Shown piece by piece: positions 7,977 through 15,657 of a stretch of 64,000 bases of DNA (its first letter is position 1; every line of letters starts with the position of its first letter). The stretch covers positions 372,001 to 436,000 of the forward strand of contig NZ_QEPO01000002.1 of NCBI RefSeq assembly GCF_003252725.1, written 5' to 3'. The notes under the pieces were generated by a model. That model was not told the origin of the DNA. It saw only the letters and a program-made list of their open reading frames with translations, and searched no databases. Source of the stretch: Haemophilus parainfluenzae. Its GTDB lineage: Bacteria > Pseudomonadota > Gammaproteobacteria > Enterobacterales > Pasteurellaceae. The translations under genes were made by a program, and so were the position numbers.

Positions 7977-9910
7977 TGTTAAGCCTATTAAAATCCTTGC
8001 AAGAACAAGGTGTGATTACTCAAGGTGATTATTATTTTGCTCAATTAATTGCTGATAAACAAAAAGATAAAGGCTATGCCGAACCCGTCCAAAATTTAGC
8101 GATTTTGTTAGCCGCACTTTGTAACTGGAGCTATACGCAAGGTAATACTTGTTGTGTGTTAGATCGTTTCTTAGAACGTAATTTATTCGGCTTAGCTTAT
8201 CGTCATACTGAAACGGATTTTTTGTCGCTTATCAATGAAAAGATCGGTTTGCTTCCTGTATCAAAATGGCAATCAGCCTTAGCGGGGCATATTGCTTTTA
8301 CACAAGATCCTGAAAATCAGATTGCACCTCTCGCGTTTCAATTTGGGGCGATTTATTTCTATCGAGCTTGGCAAGATGAATTTCGTGTTGCGCAATATAT
8401 TAAAAACGCATTGAAAAATGACCGCACTTTATCGGTGGAACCGCAACAAATTCGGGCATTATTAGATCGTTATTTCCCTCAACAACAAGCACAAGTTGAT
8501 TGGCAAAAAGTAGCAGTCGCAACGGCGGTAAAAAGTCCATTTTCGGTGATTACAGGTGGACCAGGAACAGGGAAAACCACGACAGTTACTCGCTTGTTAT
8601 GTGTATTACAGGAATTATTTGGCGGCAAGCTTCATATTAAATTGGTCGCACCAACAGGAAAAGCGGCGGCTCGTTTAACGGAATCCATCGAAAACGCTTT
8701 GGCACAAATGCCGATTTCAGATGAGTTACGTGCATCCATTCCTAAAACCGCTGAAACGTTGCATCGTTTACTAGGCGTTCGACCTTTTACCGATAGCGTG
8801 AAATATCATGCACATAATCCACTGCAAATTGATGTATTAGTGGTGGATGAAACCTCAATGATTGATTTGCCTATGATGGCGAAACTGGTGCAAGCGTTGA
8901 AATCCGAAACACGTTTGATTTTATTGGGAGACCAGGCTCAATTAGCTTCAGTAGAAGCGGGGGCAGTATTAGGTGAAATTGCACAATTTTTAACGCAAGA
9001 TTATAGTCCTGCTCAAGCTGATTATATTCATACAACAACAGGCTATACTGTTCCAACTTCGGATGAACATAGTCCGTTGCGTGATGCCATTTGTCATTTA
9101 ACCTTTAGTCGTCGTTTCCGAGATGATTCGGGCATTAAACAACTTGCTGAGCAAATTCAACAAGGAAAAGGTGAGGGCAGTGTAACAACCTTTTCAGAAT
9201 ATCCACAAGAGTTGCATTTTCATCATTTTGATGAAGAACAAGACGTTAAAGAATCGGTGCGCCAAGTGGTGAAAAGTGCGGTTGAAAATTACCGTATTTA
9301 TTTAACCCAACTTCAAACTTATTTTGCTCAGAAGAAAGATCTCAATGCAAAATTTATAGATGAAAAGGGCAACGAAAAAACTTATGCGGAAGCAATTTTA
9401 GATCGCTTTAATTCAGTGAGATTTTTGACCGCACTTCGAGCTTCGGCATTAGGTGTAGAAGAATTAAATCGTGAAATTGCTTTAGCATTACGAACTGAGA
9501 AATTACTTTGGTTCCGTCAAGAAGACGATTGGTATATTGGTAAGCCAATTATGATTACCGAAAATGATCATAATGTGAAACTGTATAACGGTGATATTGG
9601 CTTGTGTTTAGCTAAAGGCAAAGTATGGTTTGGCAATCGAGAAGTATCAACCAGTCGTATTCCCGCTCACGAGCCTGCGTTTATGATGACGATTCATAAA
9701 TCCCAAGGTTCGGAGTTTGAACACACCGTCATGGTGTTACCAACAGAACCTAATCCAGTGCTTTCACGAGAACTGGTCTTTACTGGTGTTACCCGTGCGA
9801 AAAATCAGCTTTCCATATTTGCCAATGAAAAAATCTGGCAAAGTGCGGTCAGAAATACCGTAAAACGACAAAGTGGATTAGGAAAATTATTACAGGAAAA
9901 AGAGGAGTAA
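7976..9910 (+). CDS. recD: Exodeoxyribonuclease V (RecBCD) alpha subunit RecD
   Basis: RecD is the 5'-3' helicase subunit of RecBCD. The 644 residues show Walker A GGPGTGKTT (about 194-202), the DEAD-like VVDETSMIDLPMM, GDQAQLASVEAGAVLGE, and the superfamily 1B C-terminal motifs MMTIHKSQGSEFEH and FTGVTRAKNQL. The frame is open 12 codons upstream inside recB, but the ATG overlapping the recB stop (TAATG at 7974-7978) gives the family N-terminus MLSLLKSL. The coupling suggests matched subunit production. grxB begins 4 bp after the recD stop, so read-through is likely. Confidence 0.96.
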   Translation: MLSLLKSLQEQGVITQGDYYFAQLIADKQKDKGYAEPVQNLAILLAALCNWSYTQGNTCCVLDRFLERNLFGLAYRHTETDFLSLINEKIGLLPVSKWQSALAGHIAFTQDPENQIAPLAFQFGAIYFYRAWQDEFRVAQYIKNALKNDRTLSVEPQQIRALLDRYFPQQQAQVDWQKVAVATAVKSPFSVITGGPGTGKTTTVTRLLCVLQELFGGKLHIKLVAPTGKAAARLTESIENALAQMPISDELRASIPKTAETLHRLLGVRPFTDSVKYHAHNPLQIDVLVVDETSMIDLPMMAKLVQALKSETRLILLGDQAQLASVEAGAVLGEIAQFLTQDYSPAQADYIHTTTGYTVPTSDEHSPLRDAICHLTFSRRFRDDSGIKQLAEQIQQGKGEGSVTTFSEYPQELHFHHFDEEQDVKESVRQVVKSAVENYRIYLTQLQTYFAQKKDLNAKFIDEKGNEKTYAEAILDRFNSVRFLTALRASALGVEELNREIALALRTEKLLWFRQEDDWYIGKPIMITENDHNVKLYNGDIGLCLAKGKVWFGNREVSTSRIPAHEPAFMMTIHKSQGSEFEHTVMVLPTEPNPVLSRELVFTGVTRAKNQLSIFANEKIWQSAVRNTVKRQSGLGKLLQEKEE

Positions 9911-9913
9911 AAA

Positions 9914-10561
9914 ATGAAATTATATGTTTACGATCATTGCCCGTTTTGTGTACGTGCCCGCATGATCTTCGGTTTAAAAAATTTGCCGGTAGAACTTGTA
10001 GTGCTGGCAAATGATGATGAAGCAACGCCAATCGGTTTAGTGGGGAAAAAGGTTGTACCCATTCTTATCAAAGAAGATGGTACCGCGATGCCGGAAAGTT
10101 TGGATATCGTGCATTATGTGGATGAGCATTTTGGTGAAAAAATCTTATCTGAACATGTTCGTCCAGAAATTGAAGCATGGTTAAAAGAAGTCGGCAGTTA
10201 TTATGGTCATCTTACGACTGCACGCTTTACGCAAATTGGTTTAGCCGAATTTGAAACCCAGAGTGCGGTTGATTATTTCACAAAAAAGAAAACAGAATTT
10301 ATCGGTGATTTTGCTGAAAATATTGCGAAGACTGAAACCTATCTTACTCGTTTAAAAGGGGATTTAGAGAAATTAGCAGTATTAATTCAATCTGAAAATG
10401 CCTTAAACGGCCAACTTTCTCTTGAAGATATTATCGTTTTCCCGGTATTACGAAATCTTACTTGTGTGAAAGGCATCGAATTCCCACCAGCGGTTTTAGC
10501 TTATATCACGAATATGGCTAAGTTAAGCGATGTGCCATTGTATTTTGATAAAGCTATTTAA
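9914..10561 (+). CDS. grxB: Glutaredoxin 2 (GST-like)
   Basis: A GSH-dependent thiol-disulfide oxidoreductase of the atypical glutaredoxin 2 class, built like a glutathione transferase. The 215 residues carry the redox motif C9-P-F-C12 in the N-terminal thioredoxin fold. The cis-proline segment KVVPIL and PESLDIVHYVDEHFG follow, then an all-helical C-terminal domain. Length and domain plan match E. coli GrxB. It begins 4 bp after recD with an AGAGGAG ribosome site, an unusual operon partner, so the shared transcript is probably incidental. Confidence 0.94.
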   Translation: MKLYVYDHCPFCVRARMIFGLKNLPVELVVLANDDEATPIGLVGKKVVPILIKEDGTAMPESLDIVHYVDEHFGEKILSEHVRPEIEAWLKEVGSYYGHLTTARFTQIGLAEFETQSAVDYFTKKKTEFIGDFAENIAKTETYLTRLKGDLEKLAVLIQSENALNGQLSLEDIIVFPVLRNLTCVKGIEFPPAVLAYITNMAKLSDVPLYFDKAI

Positions 10562-10598
10562 TCTCAGTTTAACCATAGGCTTTGGGAATACTGAAGTT

Positions 10599-10612
10599 TT
10601 GATTTGGATCAT
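10599..10612 (+). promoter_or_regulatory. FNR-type site upstream of yjjP-yjjB
   Basis: TTGATTTGGATCAT matches the FNR dyad TTGAT-N4-ATCAA at 9 of 10 positions and lies 79 bp before yjjP. Control of a dicarboxylate exporter by oxygen would make sense. Binding is inferred only. Confidence 0.5.
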
Positions 10613-10690
10613 AGGTGCGGTCATTTTTTCAGTATTTTTTATTCATCGATCTATAATCTCTAAGGTTTACTTTAATAAGAGCGTAGAGAT

Positions 10691-11461
10691 ATGGATCAGG
10701 AATACCAACGAGCGGTTACCCGTATTTGTGTGGAAACCGCTTTGTTATTGTTACAGCATGGGGCAGAAAGTGCTGTCGTCGTACAAATGGCACAGCGATT
10801 AGGTGTAGCTTTAGGCATTGAAAGCGTGGAGTGTGCTTTGACGGCAAATGCCGTCTTATTAACCACACTTTCTAAGCAACATTGTATTACTACTGTGCGG
10901 AAGAATGTCGATAAAGGCATTAATATGCAAATCGTTACGGATGTTCAGCACATTGTAGTTGCCGTAGAGCATCGCTTGTATGATTTGTCTATGGCACAAA
11001 AGAAATTGGATAAGTTAAAACCACTAAAATATAACCGTTATTTGGTGGTGTTTATGATTGGTTTATCTTGTGCCTCTTTTGCTCACCTTTCTGGCGGAGA
11101 TATGACAATTTGTGCAATTACCTTTATTGCCTCTGCCATTGCCATGTTTGTTCGACAAGAAATCTCTAAACGTCATTACAATCCACTCATCGTTTTTGCC
11201 ATTACCGCTTTTGTCGCCTCACTGATTTCCGGTATAAGTTTGAAATATAGTTTAGGCAATGATCCTCATATCGCATTAGCTTCTAGCGTTTTATTACTCG
11301 TTCCAGGATTCCCATTAATTAATTCACTTGCGGATATTTTAAAAGGGTATGTCAATATGGGAATAGGACGATGGACTATCGCGACGGTTCTCACTTTTGG
11401 TGCTTGTTTAGGTATTGTCTTTGCATTAAATCTTTTAAATATTGTTTCTTGGGTGGGGTAA
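10691..11461 (+). CDS. yjjP: YjjP, ThrE-like exporter subunit
   Basis: The larger half of the two-part inner-membrane ThrE-like exporter (DUF1212). In E. coli YjjP and YjjB together export succinate, while the fused homologue ThrE exports threonine and serine. The 256-residue protein has a soluble N-terminal domain (about 1-110) containing LLLQHGAESAVVVQMAQRLG, then about five membrane segments with ALASSVLLLVPGFPLINSLAD. The yjjB ATG follows 4 bp after the stop, forming a two-gene operon with an FNR-like site upstream. Substrate is assigned by homology. Confidence 0.88.
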   Translation: MDQEYQRAVTRICVETALLLLQHGAESAVVVQMAQRLGVALGIESVECALTANAVLLTTLSKQHCITTVRKNVDKGINMQIVTDVQHIVVAVEHRLYDLSMAQKKLDKLKPLKYNRYLVVFMIGLSCASFAHLSGGDMTICAITFIASAIAMFVRQEISKRHYNPLIVFAITAFVASLISGISLKYSLGNDPHIALASSVLLLVPGFPLINSLADILKGYVNMGIGRWTIATVLTFGACLGIVFALNLLNIVSWVG

Positions 11462-11465
11462 TAGG

Positions 11466-11927
11466 ATGTTTTTACTGAATTTACTCGACGATATGCTTTT
11501 TGCGGCGATTCCTGCAGTAGGGTTTGCATTAGTATTTAATGTTCCACCTAAGGCCTTAAAGTATTGTGCTATTTTAGGTGCACTTGGGCATGTCACACGA
11601 ACTTTATTATTACACTTCGGTGTCCCGATTGTTTTTGCCACTTTTTTCGCCACTTGTGTGATCGGTTTTATTGGTGTGCATTTGTCTCATCGTTATTTAG
11701 CTCATCCGAAAGTCTTTACTGTTGCGGCAATTATTCCAATGATTCCGGGGGTTCATGCTTATAAAGCCATGATTGCTATCGTACAAATTCATCATTATGG
11801 CTTTTCCGATAAATTATTTGAGCAAATGATCAGCTCTTTTATCAATACCAGTTTTATTTTGGGCGCGCTTGTTTTGGGCTTAGCCTTGCCAGGACTATTG
11901 TTCTATCGACAAAAACCAGTCGTGTAA
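11466..11927 (+). CDS. yjjB: YjjB, ThrE-like exporter subunit
   Basis: The small partner of YjjP, 153 residues with about four to five membrane segments and the family signature FTVAAIIPMIPGVHAYKAMIAI. It corresponds to the C-terminal (DUF3815) half of fused ThrE proteins. An in-frame upstream ATG at 11442 lies inside yjjP. ATG 11466, preceded by a G-rich ribosome site and starting MFLLNLL, is the better start. A bidirectional terminator follows. Confidence 0.87.
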   Translation: MFLLNLLDDMLFAAIPAVGFALVFNVPPKALKYCAILGALGHVTRTLLLHFGVPIVFATFFATCVIGFIGVHLSHRYLAHPKVFTVAAIIPMIPGVHAYKAMIAIVQIHHYGFSDKLFEQMISSFINTSFILGALVLGLALPGLLFYRQKPVV

Positions 11928-11933
11928 AATAAA

Positions 11934-11956
11934 AAAGCCGACATCAGTCGGCTTTC
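11934..11956. terminator. Bidirectional terminator between yjjB and dps
   Basis: AAAGCCGAC and GTCGGCTTT enclose ATCA, with an A run before and T-rich bases after. It sits between convergent genes. Confidence 0.85.
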
Positions 11957-11975
11957 GTATTGAATCAATATTTAA

Positions 11976-12458
11976 TTAAGCATGGCAAGTTTGACAAGCA
12001 GCCTGGAACATCCAAACAAGTTTTTCTTGTTCTTTGATGTAGTCGCTCATTTGAGAAGCCGTACCTTCATCATCAGACTCACCCGCTAATTCAAGGATTT
12101 CACGTTGTTGTTCAAGTAATACTTTTAATCCTTCTAATGTGCCTTTTAAGCAAGATTGCGCATCACTTACCCCTAACTCTTCTTTAATACGTGAGTGTTG
12201 GAAGTATTGTGAATAACCGTTATGCGGTGTGTAACCTAAAGTTAAGATACGTTCTGCCACTTCATCTACTTTTACTACTAAATCAGTGTAGATTTCTTCA
12301 AATTTTGCGTGTAGTTCAAAAAAGTTTACACCTTTGATGTTCCAGTGGTAACCACGCACGTTAGTATAGAAGACTTGATAGGTTGCTAATAATTCGTTTA
12401 ATTTTGCTGCTAATTTTTCAGATGCTTTTTTATCTAAACCGATTGATGTTTTTGACAT
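11976..12458 (-). CDS. dps: Dps-family DNA-binding miniferritin
   Basis: Dps forms a dodecameric cage that oxidises Fe(II) with peroxide and protects DNA. The 160-residue protein has the four-helix fold, with inter-subunit ferroxidase residues in YHWNIKGVNFFELHAKFEEIYTD. The start is ATG 12458 (MSKTSIGLDKKASEK), just after a GAGGAAAATAC ribosome site; the 24-codon extension is unlikely. A lysine-bearing N-terminus could contact DNA. A 37-bp OxyR-like operator lies 90-125 bp upstream, consistent with peroxide induction. The C-terminus has two cysteines (CQTCHA), which is unusual. Confidence 0.94.
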   Translation of the reverse strand: MSKTSIGLDKKASEKLAAKLNELLATYQVFYTNVRGYHWNIKGVNFFELHAKFEEIYTDLVVKVDEVAERILTLGYTPHNGYSQYFQHSRIKEELGVSDAQSCLKGTLEGLKVLLEQQREILELAGESDDEGTASQMSDYIKEQEKLVWMFQAACQTCHA

Positions 12459-12545
12459 AGTATTTTCCTCTTTATTGTTGATTAAAATGTTGTTCCCTTG
12501 CTTGGGAAGTGCGGTCATTATAAGCATCATTTTTTATGATAGCTA

Positions 12546-12582
12546 TTTCATATTATCTAGTGATTCAATAGTTAAAATCTAT
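12546..12582 (-). promoter_or_regulatory. OxyR-type operator upstream of dps
   Basis: Four quarter-sites sit at exact OxyR spacing: TTTC-N7-CTAG-N7-ATAG-N7-CTAT. The right half ATAGTTAAAATCTAT fits ATAGnTnnnAnCTAT perfectly; the left half is degenerate. Its 37-bp length equals the OxyR recognition element. OxyR induces dps in many gamma-proteobacteria. Confidence 0.65.
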
Positions 12583-12637
12583 TCATAATAAATTATACAT
12601 AGTTAAAAACTTTTATTTTGAGTTGCGAAAAAAACTC

Positions 12638-12653
12638 TGTGAAGTAGATCACA
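12638..12653 (+). promoter_or_regulatory. CRP site for the ABC binding-protein gene
   Basis: TGTGA-AGTAGA-TCACA is a perfect CRP core. Its centre is about 61.5 bp upstream of the start point predicted from the -10 at 12695-12700, the classic class I position. Confidence 0.75.
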
Positions 12654-12670
12654 CATTCAATATTTCCCCT

Positions 12671-12713
12671 TTGACAGAATGAAGCGAAGATGATTATGAT
12701 TGATGCAAATCAT
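12671..12713 (+). promoter_or_regulatory. Promoter with overlapping palindromic operator
   Basis: TTGACA (12671-12676), an 18-bp spacer and TATGAT (12695-12700). The imperfect dyad ATGATTGATGCAAATCAT (12696-12713) covers the -10 and predicted start point. TTGATGCAAATCAT inside it also resembles an FNR site (9/10), but the equivalent dyad at 14612 does not, so a different repressor may be the real ligand. Confidence 0.6.
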
Positions 12714-12813
12714 TTTATTCTAAGATTTGATTGCTTTACTTCATTTTCGAATGAAATGTTTGGCTAGGTTTAAAAACCCAAAATATGATTTTATTACTCA
12801 TCAGGAGTTTAGT

Positions 12814-14412
12814 ATGACAAAGCATTTTTCCTTTGAAACTAATGAATCTCGTCGTCATTTTATGAAACTTATGGCTGGCGTGGGGGCAGGTCTTGCATTT
12901 AGTGGTACGTTAGGCACATTTGCACCAAAAGCCTTTGCTGCAGAAATTAAAGGTAAAACTATTGAAGCGGGGATTGCTTATCCGCTTTCTACCGGTTTTG
13001 ACCCAATGACATCAAGTGGTGCTTCACCTTATGCAGCAAACTTGCACATTTTTGAAGGTTTAGTGGATTTGCATCCTGCAACTCGTGAACCTTATCTTGC
13101 TTTAGCTGGAAAAGAGCCAGAACAAGTTGATGAAACAACATGGCGTATTACTTTACGTGAAGGCGCAACTTTCCATGATGGCGCACCAGTCACCACTGAA
13201 GACGTTGTGTATTCTTTCAATCGTATTATTGATCCAGCCAATAAATCATTATTCGTGATGTTTATTGATTTCATTGAAAGTGTGAAAGCTGTAGACGATA
13301 AAGTGGTGGAATTCAAATTGAAATATCCATTTGCTTTATTTGCTAACCGTTTAACTTGCGTGAAAATTGTACCGAAACACGTGATCGACAAAGTCGGTCA
13401 GTCTGCATTTGATGCACACCCAGTTGGTTCTGGTCCATTCAAATTTGTTTCAGCTGTGAAAGATGACAAAATCGTCTTTGAAGCGTATGAACCTTACAAC
13501 GGTAAATATCCAGCGCAAGTTGAAAAAATGTCTTGGTTATTACTTTCTGATGCCGCAGCTCGTGTGACTGCACAAGAGTCTAAACGTACTCAAGCAATGG
13601 AAAGCGTGCCTTATTTAGACATTAGTCGCTTGAAAAATAAAAAACAACAAGTGCAATCCGTTCAATCTTTCGGCTTGTTATTCTTAATGTTTAACTGTGA
13701 GAAAGCTCCGTTTAACAATCCAAAAGTACGTCAAGCGTTACACTATGGTTTAAACACTGACAAACTTGTTGATATTGTATTTGATGGTAATGCAGAAGCT
13801 GCAACATCATACTTACAAACCACTCACCCTGATTACATTAAGGCATCAACTCAATACCATTATGATCCGGAAAAAGCTGCTGCATTATTAAAAGAAGCCG
13901 GTGTAACTGAGCTTAAATTTGAATTGCTCGCAACCGACCATGACTGGGTGAAAGAATCTGCACCATTAATTTTAGAGTCTTGGAATAAGATTCCAGGTGT
14001 GAAAGTAACTTTACAACACTTACAATCTGGTGCGTTATACAGCAACAACGTAGATCCAGGTGTATATGAAGTGGCAATCGCTCCAGGTGACCCATCAGTG
14101 TTCGGTAATGACTTAGACTTGCTTTTAAGCTGGTGGTATCGTGGTGATGTATGGCCGAAACGTCGTTTCCGCTGGAGCAACACCCCTGAATTTGCGAAGG
14201 TGACTGAATTACTCAATGCAGCAGTGAGAGCAAAAGATCACGCTGAAGCGAAAAAATCATGGGAAGAAGCGATTAACATTATTGCGGCTGAAGTACCACT
14301 TTATCCGATTGTTCATCGTAAACTTCCTTCCGCATGGGATGATAGCAGTCTTGAAGGCTATCAACCATTGGCGACAACCGGTTTATCTTTTCTCGGTGTG
14401 GGCCGTAAATAA
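12814..14412 (+). CDS. Periplasmic substrate-binding protein of a peptide/nickel-type ABC importer (Tat signal)
   Basis: An extracytoplasmic solute-binding protein of family 5 (DppA/OppA/NikA/SapA-like), 532 residues. The N-terminus has a twin-arginine signal: S-R-R-H-F-M-K, then a mild hydrophobic stretch ending APKAFAA, with cleavage about residue 42. Export would therefore be by Tat, folded and perhaps cofactor-loaded. Family features include [26 protein letters not shown] and the hinge segment [13 protein letters not shown] 12814 follows a CAGGAG site. The permease and ATPase genes follow after 291 bp. Ligand is unknown: peptide, nickel-chelate or haem are all possible. It does not look like H. 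influenzae SapA. Confidence 0.88.
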   Translation: MTKHFSFETNESRRHFMKLMAGVGAGLAFSGTLGTFAPKAFAAEIKGKTIEAGIAYPLSTGFDPMTSSGASPYAANLHIFEGLVDLHPATREPYLALAGKEPEQVDETTWRITLREGATFHDGAPVTTEDVVYSFNRIIDPANKSLFVMFIDFIESVKAVDDKVVEFKLKYPFALFANRLTCVKIVPKHVIDKVGQSAFDAHPVGSGPFKFVSAVKDDKIVFEAYEPYNGKYPAQVEKMSWLLLSDAAARVTAQESKRTQAMESVPYLDISRLKNKKQQVQSVQSFGLLFLMFNCEKAPFNNPKVRQALHYGLNTDKLVDIVFDGNAEAATSYLQTTHPDYIKASTQYHYDPEKAAALLKEAGVTELKFELLATDHDWVKESAPLILESWNKIPGVKVTLQHLQSGALYSNNVDPGVYEVAIAPGDPSVFGNDLDLLLSWWYRGDVWPKRRFRWSNTPEFAKVTELLNAAVRAKDHAEAKKSWEEAINIIAAEVPLYPIVHRKLPSAWDDSSLEGYQPLATTGLSFLGVGRK

Positions 14413-14431
14413 AAGTACATTTTAATGTTTG

Positions 14432-14460
14432 GGCTGTTGAGCAATCAACAGCCTTTTTTC
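14432..14460 (+). terminator. Terminator after the binding-protein gene
   Basis: GGCTGTTGA and TCAACAGCC with loop GCAA, then TTTTTTC. It uncouples the binding protein from the transporter genes, which have a second promoter. Confidence 0.85.
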
Positions 14461-14543
14461 TTTCCTTTTTATCTCAAAGTGCGGTCATTTTTTCCTCTGT
14501 TTTCCAATCATTTTTGCTCTCTATTTTATTTCAAAAAAATCTT

Positions 14544-14559
14544 TGTGAAGCCGATCACA
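14544..14559 (+). promoter_or_regulatory. CRP site for the permease operon
   Basis: TGTGA-AGCCGA-TCACA is a perfect CRP core, with its centre about 71.5 bp before the predicted start point. It is the counterpart of the site at 12638. Confidence 0.72.
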
Positions 14560-14587
14560 GATTTGAACTTTGCCCTAGGCACTTGGA

Positions 14588-14629
14588 TTGACAGGGTATA
14601 GTGCGGACATTATGATTTGTATAAATCAT
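14588..14629 (+). promoter_or_regulatory. Second promoter with perfect palindromic operator
   Basis: TTGACA (14588-14593), a 17-bp spacer and TATGAT (14611-14616). The perfect dyad ATGATTT-GTAT-AAATCAT (14612-14629) covers the -10 and start point. The layout copies that at 12671-12713, and similarity continues about 40 bp downstream (TTTGATT then ACTTCATTTT). Confidence 0.65.
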
Positions 14630-14703
14630 TTTGTTTTTTAATTTGATTATTTCACTTCATTTTTAATTTAATGAATTTCTCAAAATAGAATAGGAGAGGT
14701 CAG

Positions 14704-15657
14704 ATGGAAATGATACTTCGATTATTGTTACGCCGATTGATGGCTTTGCCAGTCATGATACTAGGTGTAACCGCACTCGTCTTTGTAGTGCTTCAATTCA
14801 CGCCAGGTGATCCTGCAACGGTAGCATTGGGCGAAAGTGCTAGTGAAGCGGCAAAACAACTTTACCGCGAATCACACGGCTTAAATGATCCACTCTTTGT
14901 TCAATATTTTCGATTCTTAGGTAATTTACTTGTATTGGATTTTGGTGTGACTATGCCACCAGAATTACCAATCAGTAGCATGCTAGCGAAATCTTTCCCA
15001 ATCACGTTACAACTTACCTTAATTGGTGTGGTATTTGCGGCGGTAGTCTCTTTCTCATTAGGTGTACTAGCCGCGCTTTATCGTGATAGCTGGGTAGACC
15101 AAGTGATTCGTTTAATCTCTGTTGCAGCGGTTGCGACGCCATCATTCTGGTTAGGTATCTTACTTATTCAATGGTTCTCTTTGGAATTAGATTGGTTACC
15201 TTCTGGTGGTTTTGTGCCATTCAGCGAAAGCCCAATGGGGTATATCAATTCCATGATTTTGCCATCTCTTGCACTTGCTGTGCCGGTATGTGCGTCATTA
15301 ATTCGTGTTGTGCGTACAACCATGGTAGAAGAAATGGACAAAGACTATGTGAGAACAGCGATTGGTAACGGGGTGCCTTATGCAACTGTTATTCGTCACA
15401 ACGTATTACGTAATGCATTAATCACACCAGTAACAGTATTAGGTTTACGCGTAGGCTACTTACTTGGTGGTGCCGTCGTTATCGAACAAATCTTTGACTT
15501 ACCGGGCATGGGTAAATTGATTTTTAACGGCATCGTCAACCATGACTTACACTTAGTACAAGGTGTGGTTCTGACAATCGCTTTTACCTTCGTTTTAGTG
15601 AATATTATCGTTGATATTCTCTATGTGTTGATTAACCCTAAAATTCGGAGTCTATAA
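14704..15657 (+). CDS. ABC importer permease, DppB/OppB type
   Basis: An inner-membrane permease of the peptide/nickel family, 317 residues with six predicted membrane segments. The N-terminus (MILGVTALVFVVLQFTPGDPATVAL) is typical of DppB. The EAA loop is in the segment DKDYVRTAIGNGVPYATVIRHNVLRNAL, and EQIFDLPGMGKL follows near residue 265. It carries an AGGAGAGG ribosome site. The stop overlaps the next gene's ATG (TAATG), so the two are translationally coupled. Confidence 0.92.
   Translation: MEMILRLLLRRLMALPVMILGVTALVFVVLQFTPGDPATVALGESASEAAKQLYRESHGLNDPLFVQYFRFLGNLLVLDFGVTMPPELPISSMLAKSFPITLQLTLIGVVFAAVVSFSLGVLAALYRDSWVDQVIRLISVAAVATPSFWLGILLIQWFSLELDWLPSGGFVPFSESPMGYINSMILPSLALAVPVCASLIRVVRTTMVEEMDKDYVRTAIGNGVPYATVIRHNVLRNALITPVTVLGLRVGYLLGGAVVIEQIFDLPGMGKLIFNGIVNHDLHLVQGVVLTIAFTFVLVNIIVDILYVLINPKIRSL

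Larger units (their letters stand above)
12459..12813. other. Divergent regulatory region dps / ABC binding protein
   Basis: This 355-bp stretch has no gene. It holds the OxyR-type operator for dps and, toward the binding-protein gene, a CRP site, a TTGACA/TATGAT promoter and a palindromic operator, each listed separately. Confidence 0.8.
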
